From Streptomyces bluensis (GTDB lineage Bacteria > Actinomycetota > Actinomycetes > Streptomycetales > Streptomycetaceae), in contig NZ_BMVM01000028.1 of the NCBI RefSeq assembly GCF_014650715.1, positions 20,328 to 84,327 of the forward strand: a stretch of 64,000 nt of DNA, written 5' to 3'. Both the position numbers and the translations under genes were made by a program. Under the pieces are notes generated by a model that was given only the letters and a program-made list of their open reading frames with translations, did no database searches and was not told where the DNA came from. Shown here one piece after another: positions 47,223 through 55,429 of this stretch; the first letter of the stretch is position 1; the number at the start of each line of letters is the position of its first letter.

Positions 47223-47411
47223 CGAGAACGGCGTCATCGAGCCCTCACAACCGAGGAACTGCCCGCCTCCGAGAACTGGGCGCTGCTCGCGCAGTGGGAC
47301 GTCGATCTCCAAGGACGTGAGGGCGCCACCCTCCACCGGGTGGTCCCGTACCAGGACCTCGCCGAGCGGCCCTTCGACGGCGTCCATGTCTCGTTCTTCT
47401 GGAGCCCCTGA
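47223..47411 (+). pseudogene. 3' remnant of an unrecognised gene
   Basis: In-frame reading to TGA 47411 gives a credible protein end (ALTTEELPASENWALLAQWD, then VVPYQDLAERPFDGVHVSFFW). Codon bias is good only in this stretch and no start exists upstream, so the front is lost. I do not recognise the family with confidence. Confidence 0.35.
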
Positions 47412-47524
47412 GCCGCCTCACCCTTCCTCCGACCGCCGAGGACATTACGGGCGAACAGTCCGCACCGCTCAGCAAACGAAACTCGCTGACAAATCGAAGC
47501 CAAAGGAAGTGAACTGAAAGGCCG

Positions 47525-47542
47525 TCAGGAATCGTTTCCTGA
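47525..47542. promoter_or_regulatory. palindrome TCAGGAA-tcgt-TTCCTGA
   Basis: Perfect 7-bp arms with a 4-bp spacer in the AT-richer part of the gap. Could be an operator or a small terminator; no T-run directly follows, although GTTTTTA lies about 15 bases on. Confidence 0.45.
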
Positions 47543-47773
47543 GCCGGCGGGATTCGTTTTTACTCAGCTGGGTATAGATGAAAACCAGCTATGTCCCCGA
47601 AGCGGGAATCAAATTCTTCAACCCGAGTTACCGGCCCGTTTCTCGGAGATGACTCGTCGGTGTTGGGACGGAACCAAGTGCCCACTCTGATCAGGCCCTT
47701 GACGGGCGGGAACGCCCGAGCGACCTGCTGCGGCATTCAACCCACGCGCTCTTGCCAGGTGCCGTCCACTTAT

Positions 47774-47789
47774 CAACGCGCGTTGATTC
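47774..47789. promoter_or_regulatory. perfect 16-bp palindrome ATCAACGCGCGTTGAT
   Basis: Fully self-complementary, 24 bases before the PimM-like box and 205 bases before the first LAL start. Its shape is that of an operator for a symmetric dimer (GntR, LysR or TetR type). No candidate binding protein is obvious. Confidence 0.6.
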
Positions 47790-47812
47790 CTCAGTAACCT
47801 CAAAAAAAGCTC

Positions 47813-47828
47813 AGGGATCCCCCGAGTA
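47813..47828 (+). promoter_or_regulatory. PAS-LuxR (PimM-like) box before the first LAL gene
   Basis: TCAGGGATCCCCCGAG matches 12 of 16 positions of the PimM consensus CTVGGGAWWTCCCBAG, including GGGA and all of CCCBAG. TAACCT directly follows and could be a -10 box. Proposed target of the PAS-LuxR protein encoded at 53693. Confidence 0.5.
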
Positions 47829-47994
47829 ACCTGTAATGGCGGTGCGCGGCTCGCTAATCTCCGATTCGAAGGAAGAGCAGGTCACCGGCTGTCATCAGAC
47901 GAGAGGTGCGCATGCGAAACCGTCCGCGGCCCGCCGACCGGCCCCCCACCGCCCCCCACCAGGTGCGCGCCGCGACCACCCCCCAGGGGCGCCC

Positions 47995-50622
47995 ATGACC
48001 GCCACCCCCGCGTTCGTCCCCGCTCAACTCGTCGGCCGGCAGGCCGTGCTCGACACCCTCGACGGGTTCGTGCGACGGCTGGAGGGCGGTGTCTCCGACA
48101 TCGCTGTCGTCACCGGCCCCGTGGGCTCCGGCCGCAGCGCCGTCCTCGAATGGGCCGTCGACCGGGCCCGTGCCTCGGGTCTCGTCGTCGGTGTCGCCCG
48201 CTGTTCACCCCGCGAGTCCCAGCTCCCGTACGGCGCCATCACCCAGCTGCTGGGCACGTTGTGCCGGCCCTCCCGGATCGGTGCCCTCGCCTCCGGCATC
48301 GGCCCCACCAGCAGACCCACGGACACCGTGGCCCGCATGTGCGACACGCTCCTGACGCTGTCCGCCGGCAGACCCGTGCTGCTGGCCGTGGACGACCTCC
48401 ATCTCGCCGACGCCCATTCCCTGCGCCGGCTGGTCGACCTGATCCACCGCGCCCGGCAGGGCGCCGTCCTCGCCCTCGTCACCTCCCCCGTGCCGGTCCG
48501 TCAGGTCCTGGCCGCGGCGGGCGCCCAGCCCGCGGCGCCGTGCCCGGTGCACACCCTGCGCCTCGACGCGCTCACCGCCGCCGAGGCCCGCGGCGTGGTC
48601 GAGGCCCGCGTCGGCCACCCCGTGCAGGGATCCGTGCTCACGGCGGCCGGGGTCGCCGGCTGGTCCCCCGCCGTCCTGCACGCCGTCGCCGACCGGATCA
48701 CCGCGCTCGGCCGCCCCCTGGACACCGACGCCGTACCGCAGCTCATCGCCGCCGCCCGCACCGCCTGGTCGACCCGCGCCCTCACCACCCTGCACGGCCT
48801 GCCCGAGAACGTCGTGGCCCTGCTGCGGGCCACGGCCGTCGGCGGGCACCAGTTGGAGCCGGCCCGGCTCGCGGCCCTCGCCGGCCTCGACGCCACCGCC
48901 TTCGCCGACGCCTGGGACGGCCTGAGGGCCTGCGGGCTGTTCGCCGACACCGACATCCCCCGGCTGCGCCACCCCTGGTTCGCCGACGACGTCCTGGCGG
49001 GCATGACCGGACCCGAGCGCGACCGGCTGCACCGTCGCGCCACGTCGCTGCACGGCCAGGAGGGCGCGCGCGTCGGCACCGTCGCCGAACTGCTCGGCGA
49101 CGTCACCTCACTCGTGCGCTCATGGACGGCCTCTGACCCGGCCGCCTCCTCGCGCCCGCGGCACGCGGCCGACCTCACGACCGCGTCACTGCGGCACTCG
49201 CTGGGCGAGCCGGTGACCGAGGCGGAGCGGGCCCGGCGCCTGATCCGCCTGGCCGCCGCCGAGGCCGTCACCGCCCCGCAGGCCGCGGACGGCCGGCTGC
49301 GCCAGGTGATGCTGCGCCACCTCAGCCGCGAGACCTGGCCGGACGTACTCACCGCCGCCGATCTGCTGCTCAGCCGCGGCGACGCCGAGACCGCGCGCTG
49401 GGTGATCGCCGACGTGCACCAGCGGGCCCTGACCAAGATCCCCGACGAGGAGCTGCGTCCGCTGCGCGCCCTCGGTCGCCTCGCCCACAAGGAGAAGGGC
49501 GGCCTGCCGCTCGTCGCCCCGCTCCCCATCCACTCCGACCGGCCCGGGCACCCCGCCCAGTCCGCCGTCCTCGCCTGGACCCTCGCCACCCGCGGCGACG
49601 ACCGGACCCGGGTTCTCGAACTCGCCCGCACGGCGCTCGACGAGCCCGAATCCGCGCCGTTCATGTGCCGCATAGCTGCGGCCCGGGCCCTGCTGTGCGC
49701 CGACGACGTGCCCGCCGGCCTCGACCGCCTGGACGCCGTCGCCTCGGACGCCCGCCGCTCCGACGCCCTCGCGGCAGCCGCCCAGGCCCTGCTCAGCCGT
49801 GCCGAGGCACAGATACGTCTCGGTCACGGCGAGGAGGCCCTGCACGAGCTGACCGCCGCCACGCGGGCCCTGCCGCCCGCGTCGTGGCACAGCCTCCTCG
49901 CCCCCCGGCTCGCCGCCGCCGAGATCCTCGCGCTGATCCGCTGCGGCCGCGTGGAGGAGGCCGGGCACGCCTCGGAACGCGCCCGGAGCCGGCCCGAGGG
50001 CCACAGCGTCACCACGGCGTTCCTGCTGTACGCCCGCGCCGAACTCGCCCTCATCGACCGGGATGCCGCCCGTGCTCTGCTGCTGCTTGAGGAGTGCGGG
50101 CGCATGCTGCGGGCCAAGCGCTGGCGCAATCCCATGCTCATACCGTGGCGCAGCGCCGCGGCCGTCGCCCACCATCACCTCGGCGCGCCCGCCACCGCGG
50201 ACGACCTGCTCGTCCAGGAGCGCGATGTCGCCGAGCGCTGGGGGACGCTGAGCGCGTTCACCGCGTTGCGCGCCCGCACCCACGAGGCACTGGCGCGCAA
50301 CGGCGTCGAGGTGCCCTGGGCGGCCGCCGGGACCGACCGGTCCGCCCAGCCCGCACCGTCCTCACCATCCTCCCGGTCCGCCCAGGACAGCCTTACGGCG
50401 ACGCCCGACGGGACCGCCCCGGAGCCGGACCCGCTCACGCCGTCCGAGCGCGACGTGGCCGCCCTCGTCCTGGCCGGGCTGGCCAACCGTGAGATCGCCC
50501 GCCAACTGGGCCTGGCCACCCGCACGGTCGAACTGCGGCTGACGCACACCTACCGCAAGCTCGGTGTGAAGGGGCGCGCCGCCCTCGTCGCCCATCTGCG
50601 AGCCCGGCAGGAGGACGGCTGA
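47995..50622 (+). CDS. LAL-family LuxR regulator (first)
   Basis: 875 residues from ATG 47995. N-terminal ATPase domain with QLVGRQAVLDTL and a Walker A that reads GPVGSGRSAVL, Arg replacing the essential Lys; Walker B VLLAVDDLHLAD. A long helical middle follows, then a LuxR DNA-binding domain at the C-terminus (LTPSERDVAALVLAGLANRE, then IARQLGLATRTVELRLTHTY). Large ATP-binding LuxR proteins are pathway activators of many macrolide/polyene clusters. It is separated by only 3 bases from the next LAL gene, so the two are co-translated. An earlier in-frame ATG at 47836 is rejected because the extra part is low-complexity. Confidence 0.93.
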   Translation: MTATPAFVPAQLVGRQAVLDTLDGFVRRLEGGVSDIAVVTGPVGSGRSAVLEWAVDRARASGLVVGVARCSPRESQLPYGAITQLLGTLCRPSRIGALASGIGPTSRPTDTVARMCDTLLTLSAGRPVLLAVDDLHLADAHSLRRLVDLIHRARQGAVLALVTSPVPVRQVLAAAGAQPAAPCPVHTLRLDALTAAEARGVVEARVGHPVQGSVLTAAGVAGWSPAVLHAVADRITALGRPLDTDAVPQLIAAARTAWSTRALTTLHGLPENVVALLRATAVGGHQLEPARLAALAGLDATAFADAWDGLRACGLFADTDIPRLRHPWFADDVLAGMTGPERDRLHRRATSLHGQEGARVGTVAELLGDVTSLVRSWTASDPAASSRPRHAADLTTASLRHSLGEPVTEAERARRLIRLAAAEAVTAPQAADGRLRQVMLRHLSRETWPDVLTAADLLLSRGDAETARWVIADVHQRALTKIPDEELRPLRALGRLAHKEKGGLPLVAPLPIHSDRPGHPAQSAVLAWTLATRGDDRTRVLELARTALDEPESAPFMCRIAAARALLCADDVPAGLDRLDAVASDARRSDALAAAAQALLSRAEAQIRLGHGEEALHELTAATRALPPASWHSLLAPRLAAAEILALIRCGRVEEAGHASERARSRPEGHSVTTAFLLYARAELALIDRDAARALLLLEECGRMLRAKRWRNPMLIPWRSAAAVAHHHLGAPATADDLLVQERDVAERWGTLSAFTALRARTHEALARNGVEVPWAAAGTDRSAQPAPSSPSSRSAQDSLTATPDGTAPEPDPLTPSERDVAALVLAGLANREIARQLGLATRTVELRLTHTYRKLGVKGRAALVAHLRARQEDG

Positions 50623-50625
50623 TCC

Positions 50626-53406
50626 ATGCTGCTGGAGCGCGAGCAGGAGCTGGCCGTACTCAACGAGGCGGTCACCGAGGCCCGAACGGGCAGCGGCGTC
50701 CTCGTCGTCGTCGAGGGCGGCACCGGCACCGGCACCACGGCCCTGCTGAACCGGCTGGCCGAGCGGGCTACGGCGACCGGCGCCCTGGTCCTGCGCTCCG
50801 GCGGCATCCCCGCCGAGCGCGGCGTCCCCTTCGGTGTGCTGCGCCGGCTCGTGCTTCCGCTGGTCGCCGAGCGCGACCTGCCCGCTCCCCTGCTCACCGC
50901 CGTGTCGCCCACCTCCGCCGACCCGGGCCACTCGGGGCCGGGCGGCGAGGCGGGCGCCGCCGTGCGTGCCGACACGCTCCACTGGCTGCACATCCTGTTC
51001 GCCGGCCTCAGTGCCGAGCGGACCGTGGTACTCGCCGTCGACGACCTGGGCTGGGTCGACGACGACTCCCTGGAGGCGCTGGCCCATCTCGCGGCGCGCC
51101 TCGACGGCCTGCACATGCTGCTGGCCGTGGTCCGCAAGGACGGCCTCGGCACCCGCGACCCGCTCGTCGGTGAGATCTCCGCGGCCGCCACCCACCGCGT
51201 CCGGGCCCGCGGCCTGTCCCGCCGGGGCACGGCCGCGCTGGTGGCCCGGCACTTCGGGGACGGCTGTCCCGACGAGTTCCGCCGGACCTGTCACGATGTC
51301 ACCGGGGGCCGGCCCAAGGATCTGCGGGTGCTGTGCGACCGGGCGCGACTCCGGCGGCTCGGCGCACCTCACTGGCACACGCAGCGTCTGCGCGGGCTGG
51401 GCGAGTCGCTGCATCGCGAGCGGCTGCTGTCGCTGCTGCGGCGCGAACCCGTCCTCGACGCCTTCCTCAAGGCCACCGCCGTGCTCGCCGACCAGGCCAC
51501 GGACGACACCGTCGCCAAGCTCGCGGGGCTGACCCGCCGGCAGTGCGCGTACGCCCGTGAGGTCCTCACGCACGCGTGGCCGCCCACGGCCGGACAAGGC
51601 GAGGCCGCCCACACACGCGCGGCCTGCGCCGTCGTCCTCCAGACCATGGGGGACGAGGAGAGCTCCCTGCGCCATCGGCAGGCGTCCGCCGTGCTCGACG
51701 CGTGCGGCGCCGGACCGGAGGAGGTCGCGGCGCCGCTGCTGCACGTCGACCGGATCGGCGACCCGTGGGAGATCCACCAGTTGCGCGCGGCGGCCGCGGC
51801 CGCCCGCCGCCGGGGGGCGCCGGAGACGGCCGTGCGCTATCTCGGCCGTGCCCTCGTCGACGTACCCGCCGCCAGCCATGTCCGCGCCGAGTTGCTGTAC
51901 GAACTCGGGGTCACCGAGCTGGACCTCAAGTCGCCGGTAGCGGGCCGCCACTTGGTGCAGGCCGCCCGGCTCATGCCGCGGCTGCGGCGCCGTGCCGAGG
52001 TCGTCTCCAGCACCCCGATGGACATCGTGCGCAGCGATCCCGAGGTCGCCGCGCTCGTCCGGGAGACCGCCGCCGGTCTCGGGACTCCGGGGGAGGGCGA
52101 CCGGCACGGCGAGTACCTCGCGATGCGGCTGGAGGCCCGGGCCCGGTACGCCGGACTGGAGGACCCCGGTCTGGTGACGTCGGCGACGCGCCGGCTGCTC
52201 GACCTCGGTGAGCAGCGCTACGGCGCCTCGGCGGCCGAACGCGAACTGCGCACCGTTCTCGTGTTCGCGGCCGCCATGGGCGGGCAGGCCGACCACCGCA
52301 CGGTGGCCCGGATGGCCCGGCAGGTCCTGGAGGAGGAGCCGGCGCACACCGCCCTGACCGGTCCGGCGTTCGAACTGCTGCCTCCGGTGCTCTACTGCAC
52401 GGACAGCCCGCACTTCGCCGCGTCCTGGCTGGACGCGGCGCGCCTGTACGCCTCGCAGGAGGGCAACCGCGCGACGCTGTCCCGGGTCGAGGCGGTGCAC
52501 AGTCTCGCGCTGCTGGCGCGGGGCGAGGTCGGTGCGGCCCGGGAGTGCGGCGTGCGCGCCGTCGGGCTGGCCGAGGGCGAGACGCCCAGGGACAGGGTGC
52601 ACGCCACCCTCGTCCTGGGGCCCGTCGCGCTCGAAGTGGGCGACGCCGAACTCGCCGCGCGGCTCCTTGAACCCGTCGAACCGCCCGCCGACCTGCGGAT
52701 GTTCACCCTGTTCGGCGCGCTGAACGGGATACTCGCGGAGAACCGCGGGAATCCGCAGGTGGCGCTCGCGCACTACCTGGACTGCGGACGCGTCCTGGAA
52801 CGCGCCGGGTGGGTGAATCCGGCGTTCGCGCGCTGGCAGGTGCGGGCCGCCCTGATCCACCACCGCGCGGGCCGGACCGCCGAGGCCCTCGCTGCCGCCC
52901 GGACCCATCACGAACGCGCCCTGGCCTGGGGCGCGCCGACCACGCTGAGCCGGGCGCTGCGTCTGCTCGGCGTCGTCACCGAGGGCCCGCCGGGCATCGA
53001 GTTGCTGCGGCAGGCCGTCGACATCGTCGAAACGGAGGGCAGCCGACTGGAGTTGGCCCATGCCCTCACGGAATTGGGCAGACGTCTGCAACGGGAATCC
53101 GTCCCGGACGGCGATCGGCTCTTCCGACGCGGCCGTCGACTGGCCGCCGAATTGGTCAACGCGCCGGCCGACCCCGGGACCGGTACCCCCGCACGCTCGG
53201 CGCGGGCGCTCTCGGCCGGGCTCACTCCAGCCGAGACGAGAGTGGCGGAACGCGCGGCACGCGGTCTGAGCAATAGGGAGATCGCGGAGGAACTCGAAAC
53301 GAGTCTACGGGCCGTGGAAAGACACCTCACGAGCTCCTACCGCAAATTCTGCATTACCGGCCGGGAACAACTGTCCCACGCGATGGGAATGAACGGGACC
53401 CGCTAG
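50626..53406 (+). CDS. LAL-family LuxR regulator (second)
   Basis: 926 residues. It opens with LLEREQELAVLNEAV, followed by a Walker A remnant GGTGTGTTAL with no Lys, Walker B VVLAVDDLGWVD, a tetratricopeptide-like helical middle, and a C-terminal LuxR domain (LTPAETRVAERAARGLSNRE, then IAEELETSLRAVERHLTSSY). The sequence differs enough from the first LAL that they are not a recent duplication. Loss of the Walker A Lys suggests it does not hydrolyse ATP. Start ATG 50626 follows the first gene's stop by 3 bases. Confidence 0.93.
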   Translation: MLLEREQELAVLNEAVTEARTGSGVLVVVEGGTGTGTTALLNRLAERATATGALVLRSGGIPAERGVPFGVLRRLVLPLVAERDLPAPLLTAVSPTSADPGHSGPGGEAGAAVRADTLHWLHILFAGLSAERTVVLAVDDLGWVDDDSLEALAHLAARLDGLHMLLAVVRKDGLGTRDPLVGEISAAATHRVRARGLSRRGTAALVARHFGDGCPDEFRRTCHDVTGGRPKDLRVLCDRARLRRLGAPHWHTQRLRGLGESLHRERLLSLLRREPVLDAFLKATAVLADQATDDTVAKLAGLTRRQCAYAREVLTHAWPPTAGQGEAAHTRAACAVVLQTMGDEESSLRHRQASAVLDACGAGPEEVAAPLLHVDRIGDPWEIHQLRAAAAAARRRGAPETAVRYLGRALVDVPAASHVRAELLYELGVTELDLKSPVAGRHLVQAARLMPRLRRRAEVVSSTPMDIVRSDPEVAALVRETAAGLGTPGEGDRHGEYLAMRLEARARYAGLEDPGLVTSATRRLLDLGEQRYGASAAERELRTVLVFAAAMGGQADHRTVARMARQVLEEEPAHTALTGPAFELLPPVLYCTDSPHFAASWLDAARLYASQEGNRATLSRVEAVHSLALLARGEVGAARECGVRAVGLAEGETPRDRVHATLVLGPVALEVGDAELAARLLEPVEPPADLRMFTLFGALNGILAENRGNPQVALAHYLDCGRVLERAGWVNPAFARWQVRAALIHHRAGRTAEALAAARTHHERALAWGAPTTLSRALRLLGVVTEGPPGIELLRQAVDIVETEGSRLELAHALTELGRRLQRESVPDGDRLFRRGRRLAAELVNAPADPGTGTPARSARALSAGLTPAETRVAERAARGLSNREIAEELETSLRAVERHLTSSYRKFCITGREQLSHAMGMNGTR

Positions 53407-53692
53407 CATGCCAGCACTGCATTACACCATGCGGCCGCCCTGCGCGGAATTTTGTTCTTTGTGTTCACGGCGTCCAGGGAACGCAAGGCCACCGGGTTCG
53501 CTGGTTACTGAACGGTACTCAAAAAACGCCCGCATACGGGACCGCAATCCGCACCGAACCACCGTCGGTGGGCACCGCAGTCTTAGCGATGAATAGGGCC
53601 TTGCGAACCCTGATTGTCTTGACATGTATTTTCATTCGATGGCAATGTCATGGGTGCAGGAACACTCCCCGTCGCGGGATGCACCACTGGTC
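53407..53692. promoter_or_regulatory. 286-base leader upstream of the PAS-LuxR gene
   Basis: AT-richer than the genes. TTGACA at about 53617-53622 followed by T-rich sequence is a possible -35 box. In-frame ATGs at 53624, 53642 and 53648 lie within it but none has a ribosome site. No PimM-like box is visible here. Confidence 0.4.
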
Positions 53693-54415
53693 ATGAGCGC
53701 TGAGAGAGAGTGGCCCACCCCCATGAAGAACGCCGGCCTAGACTCCCCAGAGATTCTCCCCGACGCACCACGGAACTGGTCTCCGGAACCGTATCACGAC
53801 AATTATTTAGCGCTTTTCGAGCAGTCGCTCGTCTGCATCGCGAATCTTGATCTGGAATTCCGGATAATGGAGGCCAACCGGTCATTCGCCCGTCAATTCG
53901 ACCTGAATCCCGGGCAGGGCGCGGGAACGGACTTCTGTGAACTCCTGCACCCCAGTGTGCAGGGTAAGCTGAAGAATGAGTTGATCCGCTTGGCGGACGG
54001 TCAGAGTCCCCGGTTCGCCGACCACTTGGTAGCGCTGGGCGCGAAGGACGCCGTATTCCGCGGCGAGATGACCGGAATCGCCGTTCGGAGCGGTGTCGGC
54101 CGGGTGGACCGCATTCTGGTGCTGGTCGACCCGGAGCAGTCCGAGACCGGTCCGCAGATCGCCAATGCACGGCGGAAACTCTTCAGCCCGATGCACGCCC
54201 GCATTCTGGAGGGAGTGGCATCAGGTGAGTCGACGGTCCAACTCGCCACGAAACTCTTCCTCAGCCGCGGCGGAGTGGAGTACCACGTTTCCTCGCTGCT
54301 GCGGAAGATGAAGGTGACCAACCGGCCGGCGCTGATATCGAAGAGCTATTCCCTCGGTGTCTTCGCCGTCGGTCAGTGGCCACCGCGGGTACGCCCGGAA
54401 TTCGTGTCCGACTGA
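53693..54415 (+). CDS. PAS-LuxR regulator (PimM-like), TTA codon
   Basis: 240 residues from ATG 53693 (starts at 53624 or 53723 are also possible; ribosome sites are weak). A PAS domain spans about 35-140 (NYLALFEQSLVCIANLDLEF, then RIMEANRSFARQFDL). The C-terminal LuxR helix-turn-helix spans about 170-225 (ILEGVASGESTVQLATKLFL, then SRGGVEYHVSSLLRKMKVTN). This two-domain layout is that of PimM/PteF-type activators found in polyene macrolide clusters. Leu codon 39 is TTA (53807-53809), so translation should need the developmental bldA tRNA. Candidate target boxes lie upstream of the first LAL gene, the thioesterase and both P450s. Confidence 0.92.
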   Translation: MSAEREWPTPMKNAGLDSPEILPDAPRNWSPEPYHDNYLALFEQSLVCIANLDLEFRIMEANRSFARQFDLNPGQGAGTDFCELLHPSVQGKLKNELIRLADGQSPRFADHLVALGAKDAVFRGEMTGIAVRSGVGRVDRILVLVDPEQSETGPQIANARRKLFSPMHARILEGVASGESTVQLATKLFLSRGGVEYHVSSLLRKMKVTNRPALISKSYSLGVFAVGQWPPRVRPEFVSD

Positions 54416-54439
54416 CCGCGACCTCCTCCTTGCTTCGAA

Positions 54440-54466
54440 GGCCCCGCCGTTGTCGTCGGCGGGGCC
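54440..54466. terminator. bidirectional hairpin terminator
   Basis: GGCCCCGCCG (54440-54449) pairs perfectly with CGGCGGGGCC (54457-54466) around a 7-base loop, between the convergent PAS-LuxR and thioesterase genes. Confidence 0.9.
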
Positions 54467-54475
54467 CAGCGCTTG

Positions 54476-55249
54476 TCAGGACCCGGCCGCACGGGCGGCG
54501 TCGAGCTCTGTGAGGATCTCGGCGTACACCTCGTTCAGGTGACCGGTGAGGAAGAAGTGGCCGCCGGTGAAGACCCGCATACGGAAGGCGCCTTCGGTGT
54601 GGTCGCGCCAAGCCTCGGCCTCCGCCAGTGTGGTGCGCGGGTCGGCGTCGCCGGTGAGGACCGTCAGCGCACCGCGCATCCGGCGGCCGGGCGGGCAGGT
54701 GTAGGTCTCGATGGCGCGGTAGTCGCCCCGGATCGCGGGCAGCGCCATCCGCAGCAGCTCGTCGTTGCCGAACACGGCCGCGTCGGTGCCGTTGAGGAGC
54801 CGCAGCTCGCTGATCACGCCCGCGTCGTCCTGCTGGTGGACCTGCTCGTCCCGGTGGGAGGAGGGGGCGCGCCGGCCCGAGGCGATGACGGCGTGTGGCG
54901 GATTGGCGCCGAGTTCCTCCAGCCGCAGCGCCGTCTCGAAAGCCAGGACGGCGCCCATGCTGTGGCCGAAGAACACCGTGGGCTTCTCGGTGAGCTCGCG
55001 GATCTCCTCGCACAGCAGGTCCGCGAGCTTGCCGATGTCCTCGACACATGGCTCGGTGCGCCGGTCCTGACGTCCCGGGTACTGGAGCGCGACCACGTCG
55101 ACCTCCGGGGCGAAGCGCACCGACACCGGGTGGAAGAAGCTGGCCGAACCGCCCGCGTGCGCAAAGCAGACCAGCCGTACGGCGCTGCCGGCGGAGGGGT
55201 GGTAGCGGCGGATCCACGCCGTGGTGGCGTCGTCGGCGATACGCGACAT
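54476..55249 (-). CDS. type II thioesterase of the PKS cluster
   Basis: 257 residues from ATG 55249 with AAAGGGA upstream. VCFAHAGGSASFF oxyanion loop, YPGRQDRRTEPCV, nucleophile GHSMGAVLA, Asp in LTGDADPRTT, His in FTGGHFF: a complete editing thioesterase of the PKS type, more similar to those of macrolide clusters than the two in the NRPS cluster. It probably clears stalled carriers of the PKS whose end is at 62.2 kb. A half PimM-like box lies about 86 bases upstream. Confidence 0.95.
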   Translation of the reverse strand: MSRIADDATTAWIRRYHPSAGSAVRLVCFAHAGGSASFFHPVSVRFAPEVDVVALQYPGRQDRRTEPCVEDIGKLADLLCEEIRELTEKPTVFFGHSMGAVLAFETALRLEELGANPPHAVIASGRRAPSSHRDEQVHQQDDAGVISELRLLNGTDAAVFGNDELLRMALPAIRGDYRAIETYTCPPGRRMRGALTVLTGDADPRTTLAEAEAWRDHTEGAFRMRVFTGGHFFLTGHLNEVYAEILTELDAARAAGS

Positions 55250-55334
55250 GGGCGTCCCTTTCCAGAGCTTTCGTCGGTGCGGCGGCGGCAACGGGCCCGC
55301 CGTCGCCGCCCATTGAACGCGGGCTGCCACCCGC

Positions 55335-55344
55335 AAAACCCTAA
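55335..55344 (-). promoter_or_regulatory. possible half PimM-like box before the thioesterase
   Basis: Minus-strand TTAGGGTTTT matches 8 of 10 positions of the left half of CTVGGGAWWT. Weak on its own; listed because similar sites precede other genes of this cluster. Confidence 0.3.
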
Positions 55345-55429
55345 ACTTCCGGCGCCACGGGGCACCGTCGCGACCGGTTCGAGCACGACCGCTACCCGTT
55401 CCACGGATGACCTCTGCCCTGCGGCCGCC

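Larger units (their letters stand above)
46964..47994. other. about 1 kb gap between the clusters with remnant and palindromes
   Basis: Apart from the remnant at 47223-47411 no gene is credible. The region holds alternative hairpins (47104-47158) and three palindromic elements at 47525, 47774 and 47813, listed separately. The part 47480-47840 is distinctly AT-richer than the rest of the window, as expected for promoters of the LAL regulator gene. Confidence 0.6.

Noticed and set aside
50362..53091. 909-codon open frame on the minus strand opposite the second LAL
   Set aside because: Same reason: antisense shadow with no motif, whereas the plus strand has the LAL motifs throughout.
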